A stretch of 64,000 nucleotides of DNA from an uncultured Thermoanaerobaculia bacterium (GTDB taxonomy: Bacteria; Acidobacteriota; Thermoanaerobaculia; Multivoradales; Multivoraceae), in contig CATOTG010000013.1 in assembly GCA_951813015.1 (NCBI GenBank), positions 1-64,000 of the forward strand, given 5' to 3'. A model generated the notes under the pieces. That model made no database searches and was not told where the DNA came from. It worked only from the letters and a program-made list of their open reading frames with translations. The position numbers were made by a program, and so were the translations under genes. How positions within the stretch are numbered: the stretch's first letter is position 1; every line of letters begins with the position of its first letter. Positions 35,262-44,691 of the stretch are shown piece by piece.

Positions 35262-37022
35262 GAGCGCGCCTGTTTCGGTTCATTCCGCTGCTGGCGATGG
35301 CCGGGTTGCTTCCCTCCTGCGGGCGGGACGCCGGGTCGCCGGTGAATCTCCCGGCCTTCGGGGACACGATCACGGACGGAGCGTTGCAGACCCAGTTCGA
35401 CGGTCTCGAGCGGCGGGGTACGGCGTCTCGAAGCGGAGGGCGCGCTGGCGCCTGAACTGGCGGAAGCGGTGGGCGAACTGGGCCGGCTTTACCACGGCTT
35501 GCAGCTCCTGGAGCCGGAAGCGCTGCCGATGCTCGAGAACGCGCTCGCTTGCTACAGGGAAGCGCGCCGGATCGACGACCTGGACTGGCGCTGGCCGTAT
35601 CTCGAGGCCTTCGCCCTGGAGACGCAGGGTGAACTGGCGGAGGCGGCGGCCCGCTACCGTGAAGCGCTCGATCGTGGCTCCGGCATGACCGTGGCACTCC
35701 TCAGGTTGGCCGAGGTGGAACGCCGGCTCGGGCGCTTCGGGGCTGCCGAGAGCCTGTGGAACCAGGCTCTTGAGAGGGAACCGGAACAGGCGTCCGCCCT
35801 TCTGGGTCTCGGCCGGATCGCTCTCGACCGCGGAGACTTCGCCTCGGCGTCGGCGTTTCTCGAGCAGGTGGTCGAACTGGCGCCGGAAGCAGGCCAGGCC
35901 CATCACGCCCTGGGCCTCGCCCTCCGCAACCTGGGGAGCGTGGAGGCCGCCGAGCGCCATCTGGGTTTGGCCAGCGAGGCGGGAATTCCCCTGGACGACC
36001 GGTTGGTCCAGGAAATGACGGCTCTCCCGGTGGGCAGCCGCGCGCTGATGCGCAGGGGCCTGCTCGCGGTTCAGGCCGGCGCTCTCGAGGCGGCTGCGGG
36101 ACTCCTGCGTTCGGCGACGGAGCAGGATCCGGCGAATCTGCTCGCGCGCCGCAACCTGGCGCTCGCGCAGATGCAGGCCGGCAGGTCCGCAGAGGCCGCC
36201 GTGACGTTGGCCGGGCTTGCTGAACTCGACGCTTCGGACGCCTGGGCGCGATTGGAACTCGGACGTCTGCTGGTCGAGGAGGGGCGCGTCGACCTTGCCG
36301 TTCCTCATCTGCAACAGGCGGTCGACTTGGCGCCGGACTACCTGGAGGGCCGCCTTCAACTCGGGCTCGCGCTCATGCAGACGGGAGAGGCCGCGGCGGC
36401 GCTCCCGCATTTCGAGGCGGCGATTGAACTCGACCCCTACTCGGCCGAGGCGCGCTATCAGTACGCGGCCGCCCTCGCCGCGGCGGGGCGGCCGGATGTT
36501 GGTGTCCGGGTGCTTCGAGAGCGATTGGACCAGGCGCCGGCCGACACCGGAGCGGCACGGTTCCTGAGCCGGATTCTGCGCCAGCAGCAGCGTCTGGCCG
36601 AGGCTCAGGCGGTGCTGGAGCGTTCGCTGGAGAATCATCGGGGCGCTTCGGCAGAGGAGGGGGCCCTGCGCCTGGAACTGGGCCGCATCCTGGCTCTTCG
36701 GGGAGATCCGGCCCGGGCGTTCTCCGAGCTTGCCCAGGCGCGACGACAGGCGCCGGACCTCTTCGAGGCGGGGTTTCTCGCCGGCCTGGTGGCGGCCCAA
36801 CTGGGCAACCTGGAGTACGCCTCCAACGCCTACGGCGAAGTCCTGGGAGTACGGCCCGACTTCGTTCCCGCCCAACTGGGACTGGCGGAAGTCCTGGAGC
36901 GGCGCGGTCGATGCGCGGATGCGGTCGAGCTGCTCGAGGAGGGTCGGCGGCGCCGCCCGGGCGACCGTAGCCTGGGCGACCCCCTGGCGCGCCTGCGGGC
37001 GGCCTGCGCGGGTCGTCGGTGA
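35258..37022 (+). CDS. TPR-repeat lipoprotein (frameshifted near its N-terminus)
   Basis: Starts at ATG 35258, overlapping the CRTAC1 stop. Lipobox LLPSC (MAGLLPSCGRD). After TQFDGLERR the frame is lost at the GGGG 35415-35418. Removing one G restores RRLEAEGALAPELAEAVGEL, which runs on into the main frame (VGELGRLYHGLQLLEPEA, WRWPYLEAFAL, then about ten TPR units) to TGA 37022. The corrected length is 587 aa, exactly that of the corrected paralogue at 4356-6120. This equality supports the view that the shift is a single-base artefact or a very recent mutation. Confidence 0.83.
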
Positions 37023-37046
37023 ACACCCGCCGGCGTCGGCGGGGCC

Positions 37047-39323
37047 GTGGGGGAGCCTTCCCGGGGTACGCTCGCGCTTGTGCCTTCGGCTGGGTTGATC
37101 TTGGTGCTTGCCGCGGCGCTGGCGGGGCTTTGGCCGGGAACCTCCTGGGGCCAGCCACCCGCCGCGGAGACGCAGCTAGAAGCTGGCCACCGGCGAATGC
37201 TGGAACTCCTGGAGCAGATTCGCGTCGAGAGCGCCGGAGAGAATCCCTGGTTGGGGGCGGCTGCGGCTGGAGCGGCGAGGAAAGCGCTGGCGGCCGCGGG
37301 AGGCGCACCGCCGGCTCGACGCTTCCGCTTGTTGGTCGAGGTTGCGGAGGAAGAGCTGCGGCTCGGGAACGAGTCGGAGGCGCTCAGGCACTTCGGCGAG
37401 GCGTACGGCCTGCTGGCGGAAGTTGAGGGATTGGCCAGCCGGGAGAAGGCGGAGACGCTGTTCCGAGTCGCCGTGGCCTGGCTCCGCTACGGCGAGAGCC
37501 GGAACTGCGCCGCGACGCACGGCGCGGAGGCTTGCATCCTGCCGATCCGGGCCCGGGCGGTTCACCGGGAACGGGAGGGCTCCGAGCAGGCGGCCCGGTA
37601 TCTGAGGGAGTACCTGGCGGCGGTCCCGGAGAACTCGGTCCAGGAGGTTCAGGGGAAGTGGTTGCTGAACCTCGTCCACATGACCTTGGGTGATCATCCC
37701 GGCGGGGTGGCGCCTGAGTACCGGCTGCCGCTTGAGACGTTCGGGAGCAATGCTGAGTTTCCGCGCTTCCGGAATGTCGCCCCCGCGCTGGGCATCGACA
37801 CGTTCAACCTCTCCGGCGGCGCCGTGGTCGACGACTTCGACGGCGACGGCGACCTGGACATCTTCACCACGACCTTCGATCCCGGCGGCGAGCCGCGGTT
37901 CTTCGTCGGCGACGGGAAGGGCGGGTTCGAGGACCGGACATCCGCCGCGGGGCTGGACGGGCTCTACGGTGGCCTCAACGTGGTCCACGCGGACTACGAC
38001 AACGACGGGGACCTCGACCTGTACGTGCTCCGCGGGGCCTGGTTCGGGCCCCACGGCCGGCACCCGAACTCGCTGTTGCGCAATGAATCGGTCCGCGGAG
38101 AGGGGGAGGATGGCGGCGCGCCGGTCTTCCGCGACGTGACCTTTCCGAGCGGCCTCGGGGATGCCCGCTATCCGACGCAGACCGCCGCCTGGGCCGACTT
38201 CGACAACGACGGCGACCTGGATCTGTTCGTCGGCAACGAGCACAGCGTGGGGCAGCCGGCGCCGTCGCAGCTCTTTCGCAACGAGGGACCCGGCCCGAAC
38301 GGCGTGGTCCGGTTCCGGGACGTTGCCGCGGCAGCGGGAGTCGAGGAGCGCGCCTTCGTCAAGGCGGCGGTGTGGGGGGATTTCGACAACGATCGCTTTC
38401 CCGACCTCTACCTCTCGGTGCTGGGCGGGGCGAACCACCTGTACCGCAACCGCGGCGACGGCAGCTTCGAGGACGTGGCCGCGGAACTCGGCGTCACCGG
38501 GCCCCGCCAGAGCTTCCCGGCCTGGTTCTGGGATTTCGACAACGACGGCAACCTCGACCTGTTCGTTTCCAGCTACACCGGGGACCGGGGCGGCCTGGGC
38601 TTCGTCGCGGCGAGCTACCAGGGCTTCCCGGGTCCGTGGGAGCTGGCGCGCCTCTACCGGGGCACGGGCGGAGGCCGGTTCGAGGACGTGGCGGCCCGGG
38701 CCGGCCTGACCCGGCTCCATCTGCCGATGGGCTCGAACTTCGGCGACCTGGACGGCGACGGCTTCCTCGACTTCTACCTGGGCACCGGATATCCGGACTA
38801 CGAGGCCGTCATGCCGAACGTGCTCTACCGCAGCCTGGGAGGGGAGCGGTTCGTCGACGTGAGTCTCGCCGCCGGCTTCGGCCACCTGCAGAAGGGGCAC
38901 GCGGTGACGTTCGCCGACATCGACTCGGACGGCGACCTGGACGTCTTCGAACAGATGGGCGGCGCCTTCCCCGGCGACGGTTTCGGCGACGCGCTGTTCG
39001 AGAACCCTGGCTTCGGCAATCGCTGGCTGGGGCTGCTGCTGGTGGGGACCGAGAGCAATCGTTCGGCGATCGGCGCCCGCATTCGGATCGATCTGATCGA
39101 TGCGGACGGCGGCAGTCGAAGCGTTCACCGGCGGGTGAACGGCGGCGGCAGTTTCGGCGGCAATCCGCTGCGGCAGACGATCGGCCTGGGACGGCCGGAG
39201 GCGGTGGAGAAGGTCGAGGTTTACTGGCCGACGACCGATCTGACGGAGACGTTCGCCAGCGTGGAGCTGGACCGGCTGTATCGGGTCGTGGAGGGTGCAG
39301 GGGAGCTGGCGGTCGTCGAGTAG
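37047..39323 (+). CDS. Long CRTAC1-type protein: TPR-like N-terminus plus FG-GAP and ASPIC/UnbV
   Basis: 758 aa from GTG 37047. Signal peptide (LILVLAAALAGLWPGTSWGQ). A helical TPR-like region (about residues 45-215, VEVAEEELRLGNESEALRHF) precedes a beta-propeller of FG-GAP loops (DFDGDGDLDIF, DYDNDGDLDLYV, DFDNDGDLDLF, DFDNDRFPDLY, DFDNDGNLDLF, DLDGDGFLDFY, DIDSDGDLDVF). The C-terminus is an UnbV domain (VHRRVNGGGSFGGNPLRQTIGLG). It combines in one chain the two modules that are separate neighbours elsewhere in the operon, which supports a physical TPR-CRTAC1 association. Last gene of the operon. Confidence 0.85.
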   Translation: MGEPSRGTLALVPSAGLILVLAAALAGLWPGTSWGQPPAAETQLEAGHRRMLELLEQIRVESAGENPWLGAAAAGAARKALAAAGGAPPARRFRLLVEVAEEELRLGNESEALRHFGEAYGLLAEVEGLASREKAETLFRVAVAWLRYGESRNCAATHGAEACILPIRARAVHREREGSEQAARYLREYLAAVPENSVQEVQGKWLLNLVHMTLGDHPGGVAPEYRLPLETFGSNAEFPRFRNVAPALGIDTFNLSGGAVVDDFDGDGDLDIFTTTFDPGGEPRFFVGDGKGGFEDRTSAAGLDGLYGGLNVVHADYDNDGDLDLYVLRGAWFGPHGRHPNSLLRNESVRGEGEDGGAPVFRDVTFPSGLGDARYPTQTAAWADFDNDGDLDLFVGNEHSVGQPAPSQLFRNEGPGPNGVVRFRDVAAAAGVEERAFVKAAVWGDFDNDRFPDLYLSVLGGANHLYRNRGDGSFEDVAAELGVTGPRQSFPAWFWDFDNDGNLDLFVSSYTGDRGGLGFVAASYQGFPGPWELARLYRGTGGGRFEDVAARAGLTRLHLPMGSNFGDLDGDGFLDFYLGTGYPDYEAVMPNVLYRSLGGERFVDVSLAAGFGHLQKGHAVTFADIDSDGDLDVFEQMGGAFPGDGFGDALFENPGFGNRWLGLLLVGTESNRSAIGARIRIDLIDADGGSRSVHRRVNGGGSFGGNPLRQTIGLGRPEAVEKVEVYWPTTDLTETFASVELDRLYRVVEGAGELAVVE

Positions 39324-39343
39324 CCCGGCAGAGGGTCCGGCAG

Positions 39344-39600
39344 CCGGCGCGCGTTTCCGGCCGCCTTCGGCGGCAGCTGGCCAGAACCCGGGTGGCGTGG
39401 ATCCGCGCCACCCGCGAACCAGTCCGTGCGCCCGTCACGGGCGCACGGATGGGAGGCCGGGCCAGGGCAGCCGCCGTGGTGCAGGCGGGCGCAGGCGGGA
39501 GTCCCAGCGCCGGGTGGTGATCGTGGCCGTCGTGCCGCCGGAGGGCGCGTGGTGCAGGCGGGCGCAGGCCGGAGTCCCGGTGCCGGAGCGGGCGCAGAGA
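39344..39600. repeat. Palindromic element copy B and 73-bp direct repeat
   Basis: The 284-bp gap after the CRTAC1 operon holds no gene. 39390-39413 is GGGTGGCG..CGCCACCC, and 39426-39446 is GTGCGCCCG-TCA-CGGGCGCAC, both also seen near 4.15 and 41.0 kb. A direct repeat GTGGTGCAGGCGGGCGCAGG starts at 39476 and again at 39549. Together with the GGCCGCCTTCGGCGGC hairpin near 39359 these could end transcription, but there is no T run. Confidence 0.6.
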
Positions 39601-39607
39601 GTGGTTG

Positions 39608-42316
39608 CTAGGCGACCGGCTCGGCGCCGATGATGTCGTCGGCCTCCAGGGCGTCGAGTTCCGCTTCGCTCAGCCCGAGCAGCCGGGAGAGCACCTCGCG
39701 GTTGTGCTGGCCCAGGGTCGGCGCCGGCCACTCCACGGCGTAGGGGCGGCTGTCATCGCCTTCTCCCATCGGCCGGTAGGGGGCGGAGGGATTCGGCTGG
39801 TTGCCGACGAAGGCGCGCTCGCGCCATTGCCAGTAGCCGCGGGCGTTAAGGTGGGGGTCGTAGAGCACGTCCATCGTGTTGCGCACGACGGCCGCCGGCA
39901 CCCCCGCCGCGGCCAGGCGGCGTTCAAGCGCCAACCCGTCGTGAAGCCCGGTTCGGGACGCGATTGCCGCGTCCAGTTCGTCTTCATGCTTCTTCCGGTC
40001 CGGCGCGGCCGCGAAGCGGGGGGCGGCGCCGTCGATCGCGAGCGCGTCGCTGAGCCGCCGCCATTGCTCATCTGTTTCGACCGTGATCACGATCCAGGGC
40101 TCCGCGCCGATGCAGGGATAGACGCCCCACGGCGCGCACAGCGGATGACGTCCGCCGCAGCGTTCGGGCGGCGCTCCCCGGATCGCCTGCTCGACGAGTC
40201 CATGCGCGGCGAGCGGGAACATCGACTCGACGTGGGAGAGATCAACGTACTGGCCTTCGCCGGTCCTCCGGAGATGGCGCAGCGCGGTCAACAGAGCGGC
40301 GGCGGCGTTGATGCCCGCGATCGGATCGCCGAGGGCGACGTGCTGCATTGTCGGCGGATCGCCGGCGCGGCCGTTGATGTGGGGCAGGCCGGATGCCTGC
40401 TCGACGGTGGAGCCATAGGCGCGATGGTCCATCCAGTCCCCGCTGGCGCCGAACGGCGGCATCGACACCAACACGACTTCGGGATTCGCCTCTCGCAGCC
40501 GCTCGTAGGCGAGACCCAGCTTGGGCAGGACGCTCGCCGTGTAGTTTTCGATCACGGCGTCCGACTTCGCGACGAGTTCGAGCAGGAGATCCTTGCCGCG
40601 ACGGCTGGTCAGGTCGAGGGTGATCCCGAACTTGTTGCGCCCCGTCGTGTTGAAGGCGGTGGACTGCTCGTAGAGCCTCTGCGCGATGGACTCCGGCGTC
40701 GACTCCCAGCCGCGCCACCAGTCGAAGTACTGGCAGGACTCGACCTTGATCACCTCGGCGCCCATGTCGGCGAGTTGACGGGTGGCGAGAGGGCCGGCCC
40801 AGCCCATCGTCAGGTCGACGATGCGGATGTCCCGGAGCAGCTCGGGGCGGCGATTCGCGCCGTCATCCGGGTGCGCCGCCACTGGTTGCGCCGGCACTGG
40901 CTGCGCCGGCACTGGCTGCGCCGGCACTGGCTGCGCCGGCACTGACTGCACTGCCACTGGGGACGCCGCCACTGGGGGCGCCGGCCCGCCGTCCGCGCGC
41001 CCGATGGCGGGCGCACGGTCCGGTTCGCGGGTGGCGCCGGTTCGCGCCACCCGGGTTCTGGCCGGCACTCTTGACCCGGAAGCTGTGCCGCCGTGTTCAC
41101 CGAGACGCCGCGCGCGGCCACCCGCACGGTCAACGGCCAAGGCGCCGCCGGCCGGCACGAGAGTGCCGCCGTGTTCACCAAGACGCGGCGCGCGGCCACC
41201 GCCTGCGGCCGGAGTGCGGTGCAGCCGAAAGGGCGTTCCGGGCGCCGGGAAGCAGCCCTGGTCGGGGTGCTCCGCTTCGACCCAGGCGCCGCGGTCGCGG
41301 TACTGGTCCAGTTCAAGCAGTTCCGCCGGCGTCGGAGCGAGGGCCAGCGGGATGCGGGCCGCCTGACCGGCCTCCACCCACTGGAGTGCCGTCTTCTCGA
41401 GGAGGCGGGGTTCGATGGCGGCATCGAGCGCATCCGCGTCTTCGAGCCGGTTGATCGAAACCTGGTAGCGGGGTTCGGAACCGAGTTCGGGCAGCCCCAG
41501 CAACGCGCAGAGGCTTTGCCACTGGCTCGGCGTGACCGTGGTGACGCCGAGCCAGCCGTCGCGGCAGCGATAGATGCCGGCCGGGTACGTGGGCCAGAAA
41601 CGGTTGATCCCGATCCGGGGCCGGATCACGCCGGTCGCCAGGGTGCCCGGCGGACCGGGTTCCGTGATGCACATCGCGGCTTCGAAGATGGACACGTCGA
41701 GATGGGCCTGCGCATCGGGCGCGCCGGTTTCGTGGCCGAGGAGATGGCCGACGCCGGCGACGTAGGCGAGCGTGCCGGCGACGACCTGGGCGGTGTAACC
41801 GGTGGTCAGGATGGGTGGGCCCTCCGCCGGGCCGACCGCCCGCGCGGCGCCGGTGTAAGCGCCGATCACCTGGTCCGTGGCGGCGCGCCCGGCGTAGGGA
41901 CCGGTCGCGCCGAACCAGGAAATGGACAAGCGAATCTGTCCGTCGCGCAGGGCGTGACCGCGGCGAGGCTCGGCGTCCAGAATCACGTCGGCGGCTTGAA
42001 GCAGGGCCTGCCCGGCCGGGTTCGCGATCTCGGCGGCAACGCTCCGCTTGCCGAGCGACAGGCAGGTGGCCAGCCCGCTCGCTTCAGGCCCGGCGTTCGA
42101 AGGATGGAACGGGGCCTGGGGATGGAGGGGGGGCAACCGGCGAATCGGTTGCCCCTCGCCGGGCGGCTCGAGGTTCGTCACTCGAGCGCCGAGATCGCGG
42201 AACAGCTTGCCGCAGTACGCGGTCGCAACGGTGCCGGCGATGTCGACAACGTGGATGCCGGCGAGGGCGCCGGCACTCGCGGGCCTCGGGCCGCGGCCTG
42301 GTTCCTGATCGTTCAT
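39608..42316 (-). CDS. Double CaiB/BaiF (family III) CoA-transferase fusion
   Basis: 902 aa from ATG 42316 (MNDQEPGRG); the frame continues to 42373 but would overlap the divergent permease. Two complete family III CoA-transferase domains are joined in one chain. The N-terminal one (about residues 15-385) has GIHVVDIAG and LDVSIFEAA; the C-terminal one (about 525-900) has IRIVDLTMGWAGPLATRQLAD and YVDLSHVES. Both retain the Asp of the VD-S-E motif that carries the acyl group in this family. The domains are clearly different, so they may act on donor and acceptor of one reaction or on two substrates. The linker of about 130 residues is low-complexity and built from DNA repeats. Substrate unknown. 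Confidence 0.85.
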   Translation of the reverse strand: MNDQEPGRGPRPASAGALAGIHVVDIAGTVATAYCGKLFRDLGARVTNLEPPGEGQPIRRLPPLHPQAPFHPSNAGPEASGLATCLSLGKRSVAAEIANPAGQALLQAADVILDAEPRRGHALRDGQIRLSISWFGATGPYAGRAATDQVIGAYTGAARAVGPAEGPPILTTGYTAQVVAGTLAYVAGVGHLLGHETGAPDAQAHLDVSIFEAAMCITEPGPPGTLATGVIRPRIGINRFWPTYPAGIYRCRDGWLGVTTVTPSQWQSLCALLGLPELGSEPRYQVSINRLEDADALDAAIEPRLLEKTALQWVEAGQAARIPLALAPTPAELLELDQYRDRGAWVEAEHPDQGCFPAPGTPFRLHRTPAAGGGRAPRLGEHGGTLVPAGGALAVDRAGGRARRLGEHGGTASGSRVPARTRVARTGATREPDRAPAIGRADGGPAPPVAASPVAVQSVPAQPVPAQPVPAQPVPAQPVAAHPDDGANRRPELLRDIRIVDLTMGWAGPLATRQLADMGAEVIKVESCQYFDWWRGWESTPESIAQRLYEQSTAFNTTGRNKFGITLDLTSRRGKDLLLELVAKSDAVIENYTASVLPKLGLAYERLREANPEVVLVSMPPFGASGDWMDHRAYGSTVEQASGLPHINGRAGDPPTMQHVALGDPIAGINAAAALLTALRHLRRTGEGQYVDLSHVESMFPLAAHGLVEQAIRGAPPERCGGRHPLCAPWGVYPCIGAEPWIVITVETDEQWRRLSDALAIDGAAPRFAAAPDRKKHEDELDAAIASRTGLHDGLALERRLAAAGVPAAVVRNTMDVLYDPHLNARGYWQWRERAFVGNQPNPSAPYRPMGEGDDSRPYAVEWPAPTLGQHNREVLSRLLGLSEAELDALEADDIIGAEPVA
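40876..41240. repeat. Repeat-built linker inside the CoA-transferase gene
   Basis: Three kinds of repeat lie back to back within the coding frame. A 15-bp tandem repeat (about 40876-40980, GCCGGCACTGGCTGC) encodes PVPAQ units. Palindromic element copy C follows (40995-41052, with GGGTGGCG..CGCCACCC at 41029-41052). A 78-bp direct repeat starts at 41085 and 41163 and encodes RLGEHGGT twice. The frame stays open throughout. Confidence 0.7.
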
Positions 42317-42361
42317 CGGACGGGGACGCGGGATTGTAGATCGCGGGCGTAGGATGCCCCC

Positions 42362-43657
42362 GTGAACAGACAAACATACGTGCGGCTCTCCGTCATGATG
42401 CTCCTGCAGTACGGAGTGTGGGGCGTGTGGCTGCCGTTACTGGCCCGCTACCTCCAGGCGGCGCCTGCCGAGGGCGGACTCGGCTACACCCCCGGCCAGA
42501 TCGGGTGGATCCTGGGGCTGGCGAGTTCAATCGGCGCGGTCACCGCCCCCTTCGTCGCCGGTCAGCTCGCCGACCGGTCGTTCTCGACCCAGCGGGTGCT
42601 CGCCGTCCTGCTGGTGGCGGGCGGCGTGGTCAAGATCATCACCGCCTTCCAGACGAGCTTCAGCGCCTGGCTCTGGCTGTCGGTGCTCTACTCGGTGCTG
42701 TACACGCCGACTCTGGCGCTCTCCAACTCGCTCGCCTTCGCCCACATGGACGACGGCGACCGTGAGTTCCCGAAGGTCCGTGTCTGGGGCACGATCGGCT
42801 GGATCGCCGCGAGCTGGGCGTTTCCGCTGTTCTGGCTGCTCTCCGACGTCCGGCTCTCGTGGCTGCCGCCGTTCTATGTCGGGGTGGAGGCCGCGGACGC
42901 GACCGCGCGACTCGTCGATTCGCTGATCTGGAGCGGCGTGCTCGCCTTTGGCTACGCGCTTTTCTGCCTGTTCCTGCCGCCGACGCCGCCGCGGAAGGAC
43001 GCGAAGGAGAAACTGGCCTTCGCCAAGGCCTTCGGGCTCTTCCGGCAGCGATCCTTCGCGGTCCTGGTGGCGGCAAGCCTGCCGATCGCGATCATCCACC
43101 AGATCTACTTCATGCAGACCGCGCCGTTCATGAGTCAGGTGCTCGGCCTGGCTGACAGCCGGATCGGTCCGGCGATGAGCATCGGCCAGTTCGCCGAGAT
43201 CGCGGTCATGGTGGCCACCGGCTGGCTGCTCGCCCGGTTCGGCTTCCGCGGCGTGATCACGATCGGCGTCCTCGCCTACGTCGCCCGCTACGCGATCTTC
43301 GGCAGCGTGTTCCTGCCGGCGCCCGTGATCGTCGCCAGCCAGGCGCTCCACGGCATTTGCTATGCGTGCTTCTTCGCCGCCGCGTTCATCTACGTGGACC
43401 GGATCGCGGAGGCGGATGTCCGCCACTCGGCGCAGACCGTCTTCGGGATCGTCATTCTGGGGCTGGGACCGGTGCTGGCGGCGCCGGTGCTGCAGGTGCT
43501 GTCGGGCGTCTTCACCGACGCCGCCGGCGTGCTGGACTACTCCGCCTTGTGGTACTCGCTCTCGGCCCTGGCGCTGTTGACCCTGGTGGGGTTCGCGGCG
43601 TTGTTCCGGGACGAGACCGGCGAGACCCGGGCAGGGAGCCGCCAGACTCGGCGCTGA
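42362..43657 (+). CDS. MFS transporter, nucleoside:H+ symporter type
   Basis: 431 aa from GTG 42362, about 12 hydrophobic segments. The opening YVRLSVMMLLQYGVWGVWLPLLARYL and the region VWGTIGWIAASW resemble the nucleoside:proton symporter family (NupG/XapB-like), which has a large N-terminal bundle and a short cytoplasmic loop (PPTPPRKDAKEKL, about residue 205). Inner-membrane importer; the nucleoside specificity is inferred from family likeness only. Divergent from the CoA-transferase with 45 bp between starts. Confidence 0.8.
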   Translation: MNRQTYVRLSVMMLLQYGVWGVWLPLLARYLQAAPAEGGLGYTPGQIGWILGLASSIGAVTAPFVAGQLADRSFSTQRVLAVLLVAGGVVKIITAFQTSFSAWLWLSVLYSVLYTPTLALSNSLAFAHMDDGDREFPKVRVWGTIGWIAASWAFPLFWLLSDVRLSWLPPFYVGVEAADATARLVDSLIWSGVLAFGYALFCLFLPPTPPRKDAKEKLAFAKAFGLFRQRSFAVLVAASLPIAIIHQIYFMQTAPFMSQVLGLADSRIGPAMSIGQFAEIAVMVATGWLLARFGFRGVITIGVLAYVARYAIFGSVFLPAPVIVASQALHGICYACFFAAAFIYVDRIAEADVRHSAQTVFGIVILGLGPVLAAPVLQVLSGVFTDAAGVLDYSALWYSLSALALLTLVGFAALFRDETGETRAGSRQTRR

Positions 43658-43720
43658 CTCCGTCTGAACACTGGCCTGCAGGCGCCGGATTCGGCGCGGA
43701 CGTGCGGTGTCTGCGATCGT

Positions 43721-44605
43721 TCAGACGTCGCAGACACTCACACCATGCGCAAGAGCAGCGAGTTTGTCGCTGCTCTTGGGAATGAATTCCTGGCCCACGA
43801 TTCCCGTGTAGCCGGTCTCGAGGATGGCGCGCATGATCGCCGGGTAGTAGAGCTCCTGGTTGTCGTCGAGTTCGTTGCGGCCCGGGTTGCCGGCGGTGTG
43901 GTAGTGGCCGATGTGCTCGTGGTAGTCCCGGATCGTGCGGATCACGTCGCCCTCCATGACCTGTGCGTGGTAGATGTCGTAGAGGATCTTGAAGCGGTCG
44001 GAAGCGACCCGATCGACGAGTTCGACCAGCCAGGGCATGTTGTCGGCCATGTAGTCAGCGTGGTTGACCTTGGAGTTCAGCAGCTCCATGCAGATCGTTA
44101 CCCCCTTCTGCTCGGCATGGCCGACGACCTGCTTCAGGGCCGCGACACAGTTGTCGAGACCCACGCTGTCGGCCATGCCGTTGCGGTTGCCCGAGAACGT
44201 GATCACGTTCGGGAACCCGGCGTCGGCCGTCGCGTCGATGGCGGCCGTGATCGCCTCCAGGCACGCCTCGTGGTTGGCGGGGTCGTTGATTCCCTTGGGG
44301 ATGCCGTGGCTGTTCGTCATCGCGCAGGAGAGGCCGTGCTCCTGCAGGGTCGGGAAGGCTTCGGGCCCCAGGATCTCGATGGACTCGAGGCCCATTGCCT
44401 TGGCGGCGCCGGCGAGCTCCTCGAGCGGGATGCGGCCGAAGCACCACTGGCACACCGACTGGCGGATCCTCCCGTTCTTGACGACACGTTCCTGTTGGGT
44501 GGTGGGGGCCTGTTGGGCGGCGAGGGATCCAGGCGCTGCGGCCGCGGCGGCGACCGAAGCGGCGCCGGCGATGAGGGTTCGGCGGGAGAGAGGTTCTGCG
44601 TTCAC
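43721..44605 (-). CDS. Exported hydroxypyruvate-isomerase-like TIM-barrel protein
   Basis: 294 aa. A twin-arginine signal (SRRTLIAGAASVAAAAAAPG) is followed by a xylose-isomerase-like TIM barrel with the Hyi-type opening VCQWCFGRIPLEELAGAAKAMG. The metal-site regions are ICMELLNSK, LYDIYHAQVMEGD, IGHYHTAGNPGRNELDD and GIVGQEFIP. Hyi enzymes interconvert hydroxypyruvate and tartronate semialdehyde in the cytoplasm; a Tat-exported form is common in Acidobacteriota and Planctomycetota, but its substrate is not established. Single gene between convergent and divergent neighbours. Confidence 0.85.
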   Translation of the reverse strand: MNAEPLSRRTLIAGAASVAAAAAAPGSLAAQQAPTTQQERVVKNGRIRQSVCQWCFGRIPLEELAGAAKAMGLESIEILGPEAFPTLQEHGLSCAMTNSHGIPKGINDPANHEACLEAITAAIDATADAGFPNVITFSGNRNGMADSVGLDNCVAALKQVVGHAEQKGVTICMELLNSKVNHADYMADNMPWLVELVDRVASDRFKILYDIYHAQVMEGDVIRTIRDYHEHIGHYHTAGNPGRNELDDNQELYYPAIMRAILETGYTGIVGQEFIPKSSDKLAALAHGVSVCDV

Positions 44606-44691
44606 GGATGGGTCCTCCGGTGGGCGTGAGCAGGCTTGGGATGGGAGGCGGTCATCTTAGCGCCCGGGCCGGTACGCGCTACGATCGGGCC

